Below are positions 1 through 10,773 of a stretch of DNA of 64,000 nucleotides, in pieces. Below the pieces are notes generated by a model. The model saw nothing but the letters and a program-made list of their open reading frames with translations. It ran no database searches and had not been told where the DNA came from. Source of the stretch: Artemisia argyi (taxonomy: Eukaryota > Streptophyta > Magnoliopsida > Asterales > Asteraceae); contig CM060707.1 in NCBI GenBank assembly GCA_030686995.1, positions 83,461,472 through 83,525,471 of the forward strand, given 5' to 3'. Made by a program: the position numbers and the translations under genes. How positions within the stretch are numbered: position 1 is the first letter of the stretch; every line of letters begins with the position of its first letter.

Positions 1-1396
1 TTTGGCTGAGGCCCTCATAATCAAAACATGGTTTCCTGTCCTTTGGAGAATACTGATGACCTTTTTCATTTAGGTCCTGGTTGGGAACAAGTCCTACATA
101 GAGCAATTGAACACTTCTCAACAAATGCTAGTGTTCAGCCTCCTAGAGGGTAGAGAAATGGATATTGGAGAAATTATCTTCAAAGACCTCATATTCAAGC
201 TCACAGGTAAATCTAGGAAAAAACACATGTCTTACCCTAGGTTCATTTCCTTTTGCTACAAGACTTAATGGGCTCTGATTATGTAAGGCATGGCATTTAG
301 GGAACTGAACCTGATGTCTTACACAAGGCCAACTACTCACGAGACCCCTCTGAGGTCACACAAATCACCCTGACAACGTACATGTTGAAAGCAATTCAGG
401 GTGCTTACACAGTTTCACCAGTGCCTTCTCCTTCCAAGAAGGAGGAGAAGAAGAAGAAACAGGGGTTCAGAAAGGTGGTTCAACCGTTCAACCCAAACCA
501 CTCGACATTGAGACCTCTGTTTGAAAGCCTAAGAAAAAGAGGCGAAAACCGACCCTGACCATAGTGACACCCACTGAAGAGGCTAACGTAATAATGACCA
601 AAAAACAAACGCCAACGGAGATTATTGAGACATCACACTCAGTGTCCTCGGGCAAACCCTCTCAGAATGACTCTGTTGACATACACAAGTCAGTGGAGTC
701 AGGAACCATTCAACCCTCACAGCCCGATGAAGGCATTCGTACATCACAACTGTTACCTAAGGGAGAACAGGGCCTATATCCTCGGCAAGGCAGCACTACC
801 CTACTGAGACGGGGACCCACACCCTCTCACATCCTGTTTACGGCTTCGGTACATCACTACCCTATTGAAAAAGGGGACCATACCTAATCACATCCTGATG
901 AGGGCACCCGCATATGACAGCTTTTGCCTGAGGGAGTAAACTTGGGGCCTATATCTTCAGAATTGGTAGAACAACCCTGATGGAAAGGGGCCCCTCAAAC
1001 AATCAATGGTTACTAAGTTCTTCACCTCGGGAACTGACTCCGCGGACCAGGCAGAGACAACCCACTCTGTTCTCTTGGAGGGGTCAGGGATTTACAAAAT
1101 GAAGGCAAACCCTCTTCTGAGGGGGAGCCGGATGAACCTTTGGGTCCTACTCTGGCTGACATACAAAGGCTAATTGACGAAGAGTCAGAGGAGGACCTGA
1201 TTGATTTTGAAAATGATGCAGTTTTGTCTATTGGAGATGACATGGGTACTGAGGATATCACTTACAAAGATCCTCCGCATACTGAGCCACAAGCTACATC
1301 ATCTCCATTTGATGAACTACAGTACACCAATGAAGAACATCCTCAACATCAACCTCCCTCACTGAAGAAAAACAAAAACCACTATCATCACCACCG

Positions 1397-1443
<47 letters not shown>

Positions 1444-2008
1444 TCATGAGGCCACTGAGCCCGATTCTTCAGACTATCAAGGGATTGATAACAAAAGTCT
1501 ATCATTAAGAAGACTTTGTTTAAATTTGGTGATTAGAGCAATGAATGGCTCTATGAGCGTTTGGAAGACATGAGCTGGGAAAGACATACTGAGGCAGTAG
1601 ATTCTTATGCTGACTTCAGAGGTTCTGTAGAAGAAAGAGCTCTATAGAGAAACTGGGTCTGGATTAGGGACACAATTCGCCAATCTTCTTCAGTCCCTCA
1701 GTGCAATTCAGGAAGAATTTAAAAATGACCTGGTTCTCATCACCAAGCTGACTGAGTTCATGGACACATACAAGACCACCTCATCCAACCTTACTGAGCT
1801 CCTCACGATACTCAAGGAGGTGGATCTTGGTTCTTTCAAGTCTCAGTAGGCAGTTCTTCACAAAACTATCGCTAACAACCAATCCTACCTGACCAAACTC
1901 TCCACGGCTTATGATCAACTCTCCAGCAAACACAATGAGCTAGTGAGCCACTACACCAACAAGGTCACTCTACTCTCTGAAACTCAGGCAACAATGAACA
2001 ATGATCTC
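1..2008 (+). pseudogene. Element T ORF, part 1 (unknown function, decayed)
   Basis: Degenerate coding sequence read in several frames. Recognisable stretches include a peptide around 80-285, a Lys/Glu-rich segment around 420-540, a Ser/Thr/Pro-rich segment (564-887), an acidic segment (1140-1370) running into a poly-Ser tract, and a helical, coiled-coil-like segment (about 1680-2008) rich in Leu, Lys and Glu. The last segment reads straight into 3565 once solo LTR S1 and one copy of its ATCTC duplication are removed, so this is part of one gene-like ORF continuing at 3565-4518 and 27560-28021. The protein is not gag or pol; I recall similar ORFs as retroelement-associated hypothetical proteins in Asteraceae, with no known function. 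Stops and frameshifts throughout show it is dead. Confidence 0.55.
1398..1442 (+). repeat. (TCA)n microsatellite in element T ORF
   Basis: About 15 tandem TCA triplets. In the frame that joins both flanks they encode poly-Ser; the frame one base over gives the poly-His run seen in a short shadow ORF. Confidence 0.9.
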
Positions 2009-3559
2009 TGATACGTGGGAATCGCACCAGGCTTTACCTCTCAAGGGATCTTGAGAAGCTTACAACCCCCACCAGGCAGTGTACCTGATCGTTGTAGTAT
2101 AGTATAGTGACAAGTACTGGGGGATTGATCGTTCAGCTAGGAATAGTGTCGTTAGGATTGAAATTAATCTAACTAGGTCTAAAGGTGAAGGATGATTCTT
2201 TTTATGTTTTTATATTTTATGAAAAGCAAGTAAACATCTCGGGTATTGGGAGAGTGGGTGGAATTAGTTGCTAATCAACTAACCCAAAAGCTACTAATTA
2301 ATCTAAAAAACAAGAAAATAAACTAAGGTTCTACAAGATAAGTGAAGCATGTCTACCCATGATATGTTACTCCTTGCTAGCTATCCAATCCTACCTATTG
2401 AATTGTAACCTTGTTTTAATTGACGGGTTGTATTCCTTAATACCATTCATGGGGTGGCGCACTTAACTCCCCAATTCTATGAGCTCTTATCTCCTCCTAT
2501 ACCATGCCCAACACAACCATAGGGATTATAAACAGTGGCTCATGCATTAAATACAACCAATAAAGACCTAGTGCACATCGGTTCATGTTTCCTAAGACGT
2601 TCAAGCATGTTACCAATTGGAGATCTGCCAGTTTTCTTAAGCCTAACATATAAATCATTCAATCAAAACAAGATTCAATAGGAAACAAGAATTATAAACT
2701 AAACCAACTAGATCTATTGAAGTTGTCACGCCTTAATTGATGGAGATAGACACACACATCAACAAGCCCCTCGTTAATGGAGATAGACACAACATCCACA
2801 AGAAATCAATGAGATCTAATCAATTATATACAAGTTTCACATAATCATAAGTAGACACAAGGTGAATTAGCAAATCATCATCAAAGAAGAGCAAACAACA
2901 ATGATAATGGAAAACATAATTAAGATAGAATCATCAAACCAATACATGATGTTTATGGAGTGATTGAAACCCTCTAAGTTGCTGGAAAAACACCCACCTA
3001 AACCCAGGAATTGACCTTAGGGTTTAGGGCTTACAAAAAGTGAAGTTATGATGTTATATTTATAGGCATGTTTTCTGTCGGCCCTTCTTGACGGCGTCAG
3101 CCTGTTACTCTTGACGCCGTGAAGACCATTTTTTAACCAAATTGTAGATCTCTTCGTCCTCTTCGTGCGGGCTTTTGAATCACCTAAATCCGAGTTCGTA
3201 TGCAAAAGTTATGACCAAAACAAGATCAGCTACTCCGCGCGCAAGTTTTGACAAGTTAACACGTGACGGCCTTGGGTGACGCCTTCACATTCTCTCTGGG
3301 CCGTCACCACTTTTACTCTTGACGCCGTCACCAAAATGCTCTTGACGCCGTCAGGTACTGTTCTCAGCATGGAAAATTAAGTCTTTGGCGTTTTCTTCAC
3401 TTTTATGCTCCAATAACGTCCGAATTGCTTCCTTTTCCAGATTTCACTCCCAAAGTACCTAAAATCACAAAAGGAACGATTTAGGGCAATATTTGATCAA
3501 ATAAATTCAATTCCGGGCTTAAATGACCCCCTAAAAGTGGTTCATTTTTCGCCTCATCA
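2009..3559 (-). mobile_element. S1: solo LTR, probably Ty3/gypsy
   Basis: A 1551-bp insertion flanked by the perfect 5-bp duplication ATCTC (2004-2008 and 3560-3564). It starts TGATACG and ends CTCATCA, so on the minus strand it reads TGATGAGG...CGTATCA, the TG...CA ends of an LTR. No PBS, polypurine tract or coding region lies within, so it is a solo LTR. A second copy, S2, lies in inverted orientation at 44552-45960. A TATA box (CCTATAAATAT on the minus strand, about 3055-3066) follows a cluster of TGACGGCGTCA palindromes. The gypsy assignment rests on the TGAT...ATCA ends shared with D and K. It interrupts element T. Confidence 0.85.
3053..3357 (-). promoter_or_regulatory. S1 LTR promoter: TATA box plus TGACGSCGTCA palindromes
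   Basis: Exact 11-bp palindromes TGACGGCGTCA or TGACGCCGTCA lie at 3089-3099, 3320-3330 and 3343-3353, with degenerate copies (GTGACGGCC, TGACGCCTTCA, GGCCGTCACC) between them, all just upstream (minus strand) of the TATA box. Each palindrome is two TGACG half-sites facing each other; TGACG is the core bound by plant TGA-type bZIP factors. Actual binding is inference. Confidence 0.6.
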
Positions 3560-3564
3560 ATCTC

Positions 3565-4518
3565 TCATCTCTAAAGTCTGAGGTCTCTGACATCAAGGCC
3601 ATGGTTTCCACTATCTTGACATTTTTTTGTCCTCTCCAGCTCAGCCTGCTCCTCAATCAACATATGCTTCCACTGAAGCTCCTGCATCTATTGAGAGGAA
3701 GAAACCAACTCCAACACAAAGACTTTTTAGGCACCTGGATCCACACAGGATGACAACTTCAGTATCTACACCTACTACTAAGGTTATCACTGAGGCTGTC
3801 TCTCTGCAAAGCTTCATGCCTGGACCTTCAACAACCTTAACTATTGTCATTTCCACTCCTATTTCAACTGAAGCAACTACAACTACTGAGATCCATGAAT
3901 CCTCATTCAGTACTCCCCTACCCACTGACAAAGGGAAGGGAATAAAGAGTACTGAAGACTCACCTCCCAAACTGCTCAAGGCACCAAGAGATGTGCGTCC
4001 TGACCCGGATGCACATGTACTTATTGAAGTTATCTTACATAATGGGAAAGTATTCAGGGGAACAAATGAAGAGGTTATTGCTATCATGGAAGAAGAGGGC
4101 ATGATTCAGGCTAAGTTGCTCAATAAGCATGTTATTGCTGACGTTGCCAAGGAAACGATCAGGGAAACTGATCAATACATTAGGGGGGGAGGGAACAGTT
4201 CCTTCAACTTCAAGCTGACCTAATCAAATAACACAACCTAAATGTCAAGCTGAACACTGAAAGAAAAAGGAGGAACTATGAAAGGTATGTGTGGACCATG
4301 ACAAAGACCAAAGGCGAAGGTCCCATCAATGACATGATCATTCATCCATTCAAGAAGGGTGAACCTCTTGCCATAACCATTCAAAGAGGACCAAGAGTGA
4401 ATGAACTAAATGCTCCCTTCAAACTCAAAGAATTTGGGATTAAAGAATGGGACATGATAGGACCCATCCTAAAGAAGAAAACGAACAAGTTCATTCCCGA
4501 ACTACTGGAAGGCCAAAC
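3565..4518 (+). pseudogene. Element T ORF, part 2 (unknown function)
   Basis: Continues the T reading frame after S1. A coiled-coil tail is followed by a frameshift at the T-run near 3625, then a Ser/Thr/Pro-rich stretch and a compact domain (3627-4223, with VLIEVILHNGKVFRG near its C-terminal half and ending near 4223). A further piece (4289-4518) includes KEFGIKEWDMIGPIL. The frame runs to ...LLEGQT and is then cut by element A; it resumes at 27560 with MKYQELERVS. No catalytic motif of protease, integrase or reverse transcriptase is visible. The function is unknown. Confidence 0.55.
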
Positions 4519-4850
4519 TCTAGGACAGTAGAACAACCTAAATCACTATTGAATCAAGCTTAAACCTAGAGAGAGAAAGTAAGTAGAGAGAGAGAGAGTG
4601 GGAACTCTAGTGTGTGGCATAATGACCTTGTTATTACTAAGAGAACCAACCTCTCAAATGAGGTTTACAAGAGTATTTATATTAATAGTCTAGGGCATCT
4701 CTGATCTTTTACTTTATTACATTAGTGGCCCTTAGACTTTTACAAAACATGAGTACTAAGCATAAACTTCATCATAATGATATTCTAAAGCAACCTATAA
4801 CTACACATTAATGACCGACACTTTTTATAAATAAAAATACGATTCTAACA
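4519..4850 (-). repeat. Element A 3' LTR
   Basis: 332 bp, nearly identical to 27225-27554. On the minus strand it begins TGTTAGAATCG; the end facing element T reads TCTAGG instead of TGTAGG, so the terminal CA has mutated. The minus-strand TATA candidate ATATAAATACTC lies near 4675-4690. An (AG)n run at about 4578-4599 differs in length from the other LTR. Confidence 0.92.
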
Positions 4851-4862
4851 ATCTCCCCCTAA
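4851..4862 (-). other. Element A polypurine tract
   Basis: Minus-strand reading TTAGGGGGAGAT directly abuts the 3' LTR start TGTTAG, the standard position for the plus-strand primer of reverse transcription. Confidence 0.85.
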
Positions 4863-7736
4863 GTGTTGGTCATTGAGGTTACGCGACGTCATCATCTTTG
4901 TCTTTAAACTTTAACATTCATAGCTCTTGACGTCTTTAAGAATCACTAGATGAAACATAGTTCCAGTTCATCATGCTTCATTGTTGTTTAAGTGATCCCA
5001 TGATGTCATCTGCCTTTCGTCACTTCTGTGTTTGTGGTGGTTGTCTGCCATTCCAACATGCTCATACGTCTTAAGTCTTTGTCATACATACATTTGTTAT
5101 TCCCGTTCTTTCACGTTGATCTTTGTCACTTTACTTTGTAGATTCTTCTTTTTGGCGTAGAATCTTTCTTTGACTATTGTTATCCTTTGATCTTTGTGAG
5201 AACTTTCCTTTGACTTTGTTGATGCATGTATGAGCATGTGGAATCTTTCGCCATGGAGATGATGTATAGCTGCAGGTAAACAGTTAGCAATAAACAACCG
5301 GTACTTACAGACAAGGAATTAGAGATCGTCAACACAATAGTGTGAAGACTCCTTCTAACCCTTACCATGGCCGTTCCCATATCAGATACTCCCGAAAGAG
5401 CTTACGAGACCTACTAAGTAGCTCAATGACTGGGTGAGTCGCTGGGGATCACTCCACGACTGTAGACCGTTTGAAACCACCGTAAACACTAAGCGTAATG
5501 CATAAAGAATTACCGAAGTGACCTGCTGTCAGGGCTGCTTGATGTTGACCCTGGCAGGAATTTCCGTTCAATCATTGAGAAATACATATGTAAATTCTCT
5601 CATAAACGTTCTCGGCAGATTGCTAAGATCTGCGTAGGACTCTTAAGTTTACATCTGGCGGTCCTTAATGATGAACAACAAGTGTAGAAATATCATGTGT
5701 TCCTATGAGATCTTTTGATGAATCTCGGGGCTCTAGACTCAATAAGTGCAGATTTGGTTTCCTATGCGGTGATTAGGGAGAGGTCTCCTGCTTCAATATC
5801 AACCATCTCTAAGAGACAGATTGATAGATTACACCGGTTCCCCGTGAGAATGAAACAAGCTCTTTTAAGAGAACTTGAGTGGCTAGAAGGTTTAGTGCAG
5901 TGCGTCACTGGGTCCATGACGTCTTTATCTTCAATACCGGTGTCACCTTAGTAACAACCAGTAGCATATGAATTGAACCCGGTGTCTGCCCTAAGGTTGA
6001 ACATATGGAGGGCTATTTCTTTTCATCCTTTTTCATAATTTTTCTTTTTAATTCTTCAACCCCTTGTTTCTCCTTTCTCATTTTCTCCTTTTTTCAATCA
6101 TACCTAAGGACTTCTAATTCTTATCTATTGGATTTGTCCTTGGGTAGATCCCTCCGGCTCTGGCGGATCATAGGATGGTTTTTCCTAACCTTAGTCACCT
6201 TATAACTCCATGACTATCCTATAATTGCCATGAAACCATTGATGAAAATCTCTCAAAGTGTTTATGAATATAAACACATTTTTGTTGACACTTTGTGAGT
6301 TTTTGTTACTTTTGAAGGACTCCCCTTTCGCATGTGCTCATGGATTTTTAAGAAATTTGCACATGTGGGAGGAGTTTGCACTTTTTGAATTGATCCACTT
6401 TCAGTGAACATGATCGATTCGAGACACGCTTACATCACTAGTTAGACTAGTTTGAAATTATTACCCGTCCTGGTCAAGTCCAAAGAAAGTCTCTCGATAC
6501 GGTACATTCTACTCAGACAAGTCCTATTCGAGACACGCTTACATCACTAGTTGGACTAGCTTGAAATTATTACCCGTCCAGGACAAGTCTTTTTGATTAC
6601 TGTCATTTTAAGCTTCATCAATTCATAGGTACTTTCTGAGTCAAGCTCTTCAGAGATTCAGTCATAAACGTAAAACATCTTTGATCACATTTTAATCATG
6701 TCTTCTCCCCCTAAAAAATAGCATATCGTGATATTTTTGATATCAACTGATTAAGAAAAAGCTCTTTGGAGAGAAAGACAGATTTCATTTTGCATGAATT
6801 CGGAACAAGTTTGTTTTTCAAATACTCCCCCTCAAAACTCGTATATGTTTTTGATAAATGTTAAACTTTTTAAAGTTTAGAGGGAAGGAGTCTTCTTGAA
6901 GCAAAATTCTGAAAGAGAAAGAAGTTTCAGATTTGTTGAGTTTTGCATCAAGGATTTTTGGAAAAACAAAGACTTCTCTATGTTTGAATAGGAATGTTGC
7001 ACTGAGGCGTACAACAGTGTCCATTTTTAGGATAAGTGCACTTCGTTGATAAAAATCATTTTTGCGAGCACTTTCCTTTCTTTGAAAACTTGAGTTGTGC
7101 ACTGTAAGGTGTACACAAGTCATTTTGATGATGAGCACCGATTTTGATAGATTTTGAAAATCTTTTTGAAAAAACTTGAAAAGGTGGTGCTCAGAATGTA
7201 AGAGAATTTTGAAAATCTAATTTATCATTAGATCAACAATCATTTTCTTGAGCTTAAAGATTTTAAAAGTTTTTCTAAAGAAAACTCAAGCCATTTGACG
7301 CGCGGGTCCTGAACTGATGTGTCCAGAAGCCATTTGATTAAGTCCTTATTTGAAATCTTTTCGAGTTGTTATAGTCGGACTTAAGTTTTGAAAAGATTTC
7401 ACTTTGAAGCACGGGTTGTAAGCTGAAGTACTTACAAGCCATCGTGAAGAAAGTTTTGAGAAACGACATGTTTTTAGAAAAACATATAAAGAACTCCCGT
7501 TCAAGCATCTATACATGTCCGTATCATTGTTGAATGACATTTCAAGAAACGTACAGAATATTGATTTATACGAGAGACATGTCGTGAGAAGAATATTTTT
7601 GGATTTTTTGATTTTATATTGTTTTTGTATCTTTTGAAATTTTATATTTTTGTATTTTGTTTTTGTTGGTTTTTCAAATTATGTATTTTGTTTTTTCAAA
7701 AAATATTTACAGCGAAGCGATTGTGAAAAATATTTT
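4863..7736 (-). other. Element A 3' noncoding region
   Basis: About 2.9 kb between RNase H and the 3' LTR without a credible long ORF. It is homologous, inverted, to 15053-19221 of element B and, in parts, to remnant R (30850-31420 and 36891-38460). Several polypurine-like boxes can be seen on the minus strand, for example at about 6703 and 6828. A short minus-strand ORF at 5180-5380 matches the plus-strand ORF at 18698-18970 in B; both are parts of conserved noncoding sequence and I see no protein family. Confidence 0.7.
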
Positions 7737-8996
7737 TCAAGAAGATTCGAGAAGACGTTCTAGCTCCTCAGGAGTTAGGCTTCGCATGCCAATTCGTCGA
7801 ACTAAATAGTCAAACCTTTCTTTTGGAAGGGCTTTAGTAAATAGATCGGCGAGTTGGTAATCAGTCTTAACGAAAAATAATTCAACGGTACCCTCTTCCA
7901 TGTGTTCTTTGATGAAATGGTAGCGGACTTTGATATGCTTCGTCTTAGAGTGATGTACGGGATTGCACGATATGGCTATGGCACTTTTTGAGTCACAATA
8001 CATAGGTATTCTATCAAAAGTAAAGCCATAATCTGTGAGCTGTGTCCGCATCTAAAGAACTTGGGCACAACACGCAGATAGAGACATATACTCGGCTTCG
8101 GCGGTTGATAGCGCAGTACAATCTTGTTTCTTTGACGACCAACTTACTAGCTTTTCACCCAAAAATTGTGCTCCACCTGATGTACTCTTTGCTTTAACTT
8201 GATCACCGGCATGGTCTGCATCTGAAAATGCTGTTAGATTAAACCCCAAATCCTTCGGATACCAAAGTCCCATGTTAATGGTGCTTCGTAGGTACCGAAA
8301 GACCCGTTTGACCTCTTTGAGGGGAAGTTCGGTAGGCTTTGCCTGAAACCGTGCTAACAAACAAACAGCAAATTGAATATCGGGTTGGCTAGCAGTTAGG
8401 TACATGAGAGAACCGATCATGCTCCGATATTTCTTCGGATCAATGGGTTTCCCAAACAAATTAGCACCTATTTTTGGTGAAGTGACCATTGGTGTACCAA
8501 CAGAATCACAGTTTTCCATTCCATGTTTTTTCAAAATCTCTATTGTATATTTAGCTTGATTGATAAAAATACCATGAGGGGATTGATGTATTTGTAAACC
8601 AAGAAAGAATTTTAGTTCCCCCATCATGGACATTTCAAATTTGCTTTTCATGAGATTTTCAAAATGTTTTGAATGGTTAGGATTGGTTGATCCAAAAATT
8701 ATGTCGTCCACGTAAATTTAAACGATCAAAATGTCATCTTTGAATTTTTTGATAAACAAGGTGTCATCAACCGTTCCTTTTGTGAAATTGTTTTTAAGCA
8801 AGAAAGATGATAGTTCATCATAAAACGCTCTTGGAGCTTGTTTTAAACCATAAATTGCTTTCTTAAGCTTGTAGACGTAGTCTGGATGATCTTTGTCGAT
8901 GAATCCCTCTGGCTGACTCAGATACACTTCTTCTTTCAGAGTTCCATTTAAGAAAGCAGTCTTAATATCCATCTGATAGACTGTGATGTTTTTGTG
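7737..8996 (-). pseudogene. Element A pol, C-terminal part: reverse transcriptase palm and RNase H
   Basis: Second half of A's polyprotein, cut off from the first half by element B. Visible RT motifs include [10 protein letters not shown] at the start, YGLKQAPRA and the catalytic YVDD in IYVDDIIFGS. RNase H follows, with TAFSDADHAGD, STAEAEYMSLS, MYCDSKSAIA and the terminal QLADLFTKALP. All pieces share one frame. Two stops break it: TAA at 8718-8720 just before IYVDD and TAG at 8052-8054 between AQVL and MRTQL, both explained by one transition each. Removing B and one 5-bp duplication joins this frame to 19741-22039. The role in the live family is cDNA synthesis and RNA template degradation in the virus-like particle. 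Confidence 0.93.
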
Positions 8997-9000
8997 AGCG

Positions 9001-9507
9001 TGTTGGGAACGTACTTTTATATTTATTCAAGTCTCGGTCATTACATTTTGTAATAAGATGATCACAACTACATCAACTAAGAACAAAGAACGATGAATGA
9101 TTTAGAAGACGTCTAAAGCATTGAAAGTCAAAGATTAAGACGAAGACGTCAAGCAACCTTGATGACCGACCCTTAGGGGGAGATTGTTGGGAACGTAGTT
9201 TTACTATTTATCAAGTCTCGGTCATTTACTTGTAATAGGTTGCTAAGGCTTGTATGTTTATTATAACTTAAGGGTTATGTAGCAAGCCCATGGACCTTAA
9301 GCCCTTTTCGTTTTCTAGATAGGGAGGAAGGGAGTGTTGCCCTACTCCTTCCTATATATAGTCTTGTAACCCCTCCTTTGAGGGGGTTGGTTCTCTAGTG
9401 ATTTCATCTCTTTCATTTCATTCTAAGGGTTCCTTCCACTCTCTCTCTCTACTCTCTTTCTCTCTCTAGATCTATAAGTGATTATGTTATAAAATCATGA
9501 CCTAACA
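9001..9507 (+). repeat. Element B 5' LTR with duplicated head
   Basis: 507 bp, TGTTGGGAACG...CCTAACA. A second LTR start, TGTTGGGAACGTAG, lies at 9185, immediately after an internal polypurine tract TAGGGGGAGAT (9174-9184). The inner unit 9185-9507 is 323 bp, matching element A's LTR length. A TATA box CCTATATATAG lies near 9351-9361. See the finding on LTR extension. Confidence 0.93.
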
Positions 9508-9509
9508 AG

Positions 9510-9523
9510 TGGTATCAAGAGCC
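9510..9523 (+). other. Element B primer binding site
   Basis: TGGTATCAAGAGCC follows the LTR end after two bases. It resembles the initiator methionine tRNA 3'-end complement TGGTATCAGAGC with one inserted A. Confidence 0.85.
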
Positions 9524-9599
9524 TAGGGATAATTTTAGGTTGTTTTAGATTGTTTTTAGGTGAAAAAAAAATCGTTTTTTTTTGCGAATATCTCGGATC

Positions 9600-10310
9600 T
9601 GCACTGTTCATCGCCATTTTTCGAGTTTGAGAAAAAAAATTTCGAGTTTGAAAAATTTTCTACCGAGTTTGAAATAATTCTTACCGAGTTTGAAAATTTC
9701 TTACCGAGTTTGAAATACAATTTTATCGAGTTTGAAAATTTTTATTTACCGAGTTTGAAAATTTTCTACTGAGTTTGAAACTGTTTATCGAGTTTGAAAA
9801 GTTTCTACCGAGTTTGAAATTTTTCTTATCGAGTTTGAACATCTTAGCGAGTTTGTAATTTTCTTGCGAGTTAGGGTTGTCTGATCTTAGCGAGTTTGAA
9901 TCAAAACTAGCGAGTTAGGTTTATTACTTATCGAGTTAGGACTGTTATGGCGAGTTAGCCTTTACCTTATCGTACATCGAGTAAGGTTTATTGTGGTACT
10001 ACTTAGGGGATACTCTGCCCAAGTTGATTCATGTTACCGAGTTTGATATCCACCAAGTTAAGGATTTAATTTGTTTTATCGAGTTAAGATTTACCTGGAC
10101 TTACCGAGTTTGACAATTAACAAAAACCTACCGAGTTAAGATTCATCATTAAAACATACCGAGTTAGACTTATTTGTGAAAACATACCGAGTTACAGTTT
10201 TTGCAAGATATACCGAGTTTGACTGATCTAGAAAATAATACCAAGTTTAGTCATAAAATTAAACATAGCGAGTTAGATCAACAAACGTATCAAGTTATCC
10301 AATCAACTTA
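9600..10310 (+). repeat. Element B leader: dispersed CGAGTT repeats
   Basis: About 25 copies of CGAGTTTGAAA or CGAGTTAG, often preceded by TAC, spaced roughly 15-30 bp. The matching array in element A is at 26600-27125 on the opposite strand. A 70-codon ORF (9560-9772) reads the repeats as an F-E-F-E-like peptide and is probably incidental. 10311-10773 has no gene and is AT-rich leader. Confidence 0.85.
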
Positions 10311-10773
10311 AAAATAAAACCTTTATTTATCCTTAAAGATCCATATTAACATAATCACATCATCTCATCTTATCAAAGTTTTTTTCCTTCTTATCTTTCT
10401 TTTGTTATCTCTTTAAAAAAAAAATGTTTTTTTGGCGGGAAAATTTGAGTAAAATTTATTTTTTACAGGAGACTAAACGTTCAATTTTTACGCGAAATTT
10501 AAATTTTGGTATAACGTTGAAAATTTTGGCCCAAAATTCAAATTTTTAGGCCAAAATTCGAATTTTTTCGGTGAAATTTGGCGGCAAAATTTTTGAAACT
10601 CAAATTTTTCTTGCAACCTTATAATTGCATTTCATAGTGATTTTCAAATTTTGGGAGAGAAAATTTTTTCAAATAATTTTTGGAGGGAAAATCTGAATTC
10701 ACTATTTCGACCTTGCGTGTGACATTTTGCTTGATTTTTTTCGATTACATCGCAACAATCAAGGGGGAGAGCA

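Noticed and set aside
1290..1508. Poly-His protein
   Set aside because: The His run is the (TCA)n tract read one base off; the frame that joins both flanks reads poly-Ser.
10680..10773. Gag start of element B at 10680
   Set aside because: The codon there is TTG, and the upstream residues do not resemble gag; the ATG at 10774 is a better start, with the frame shifted by a 47-bp duplication.
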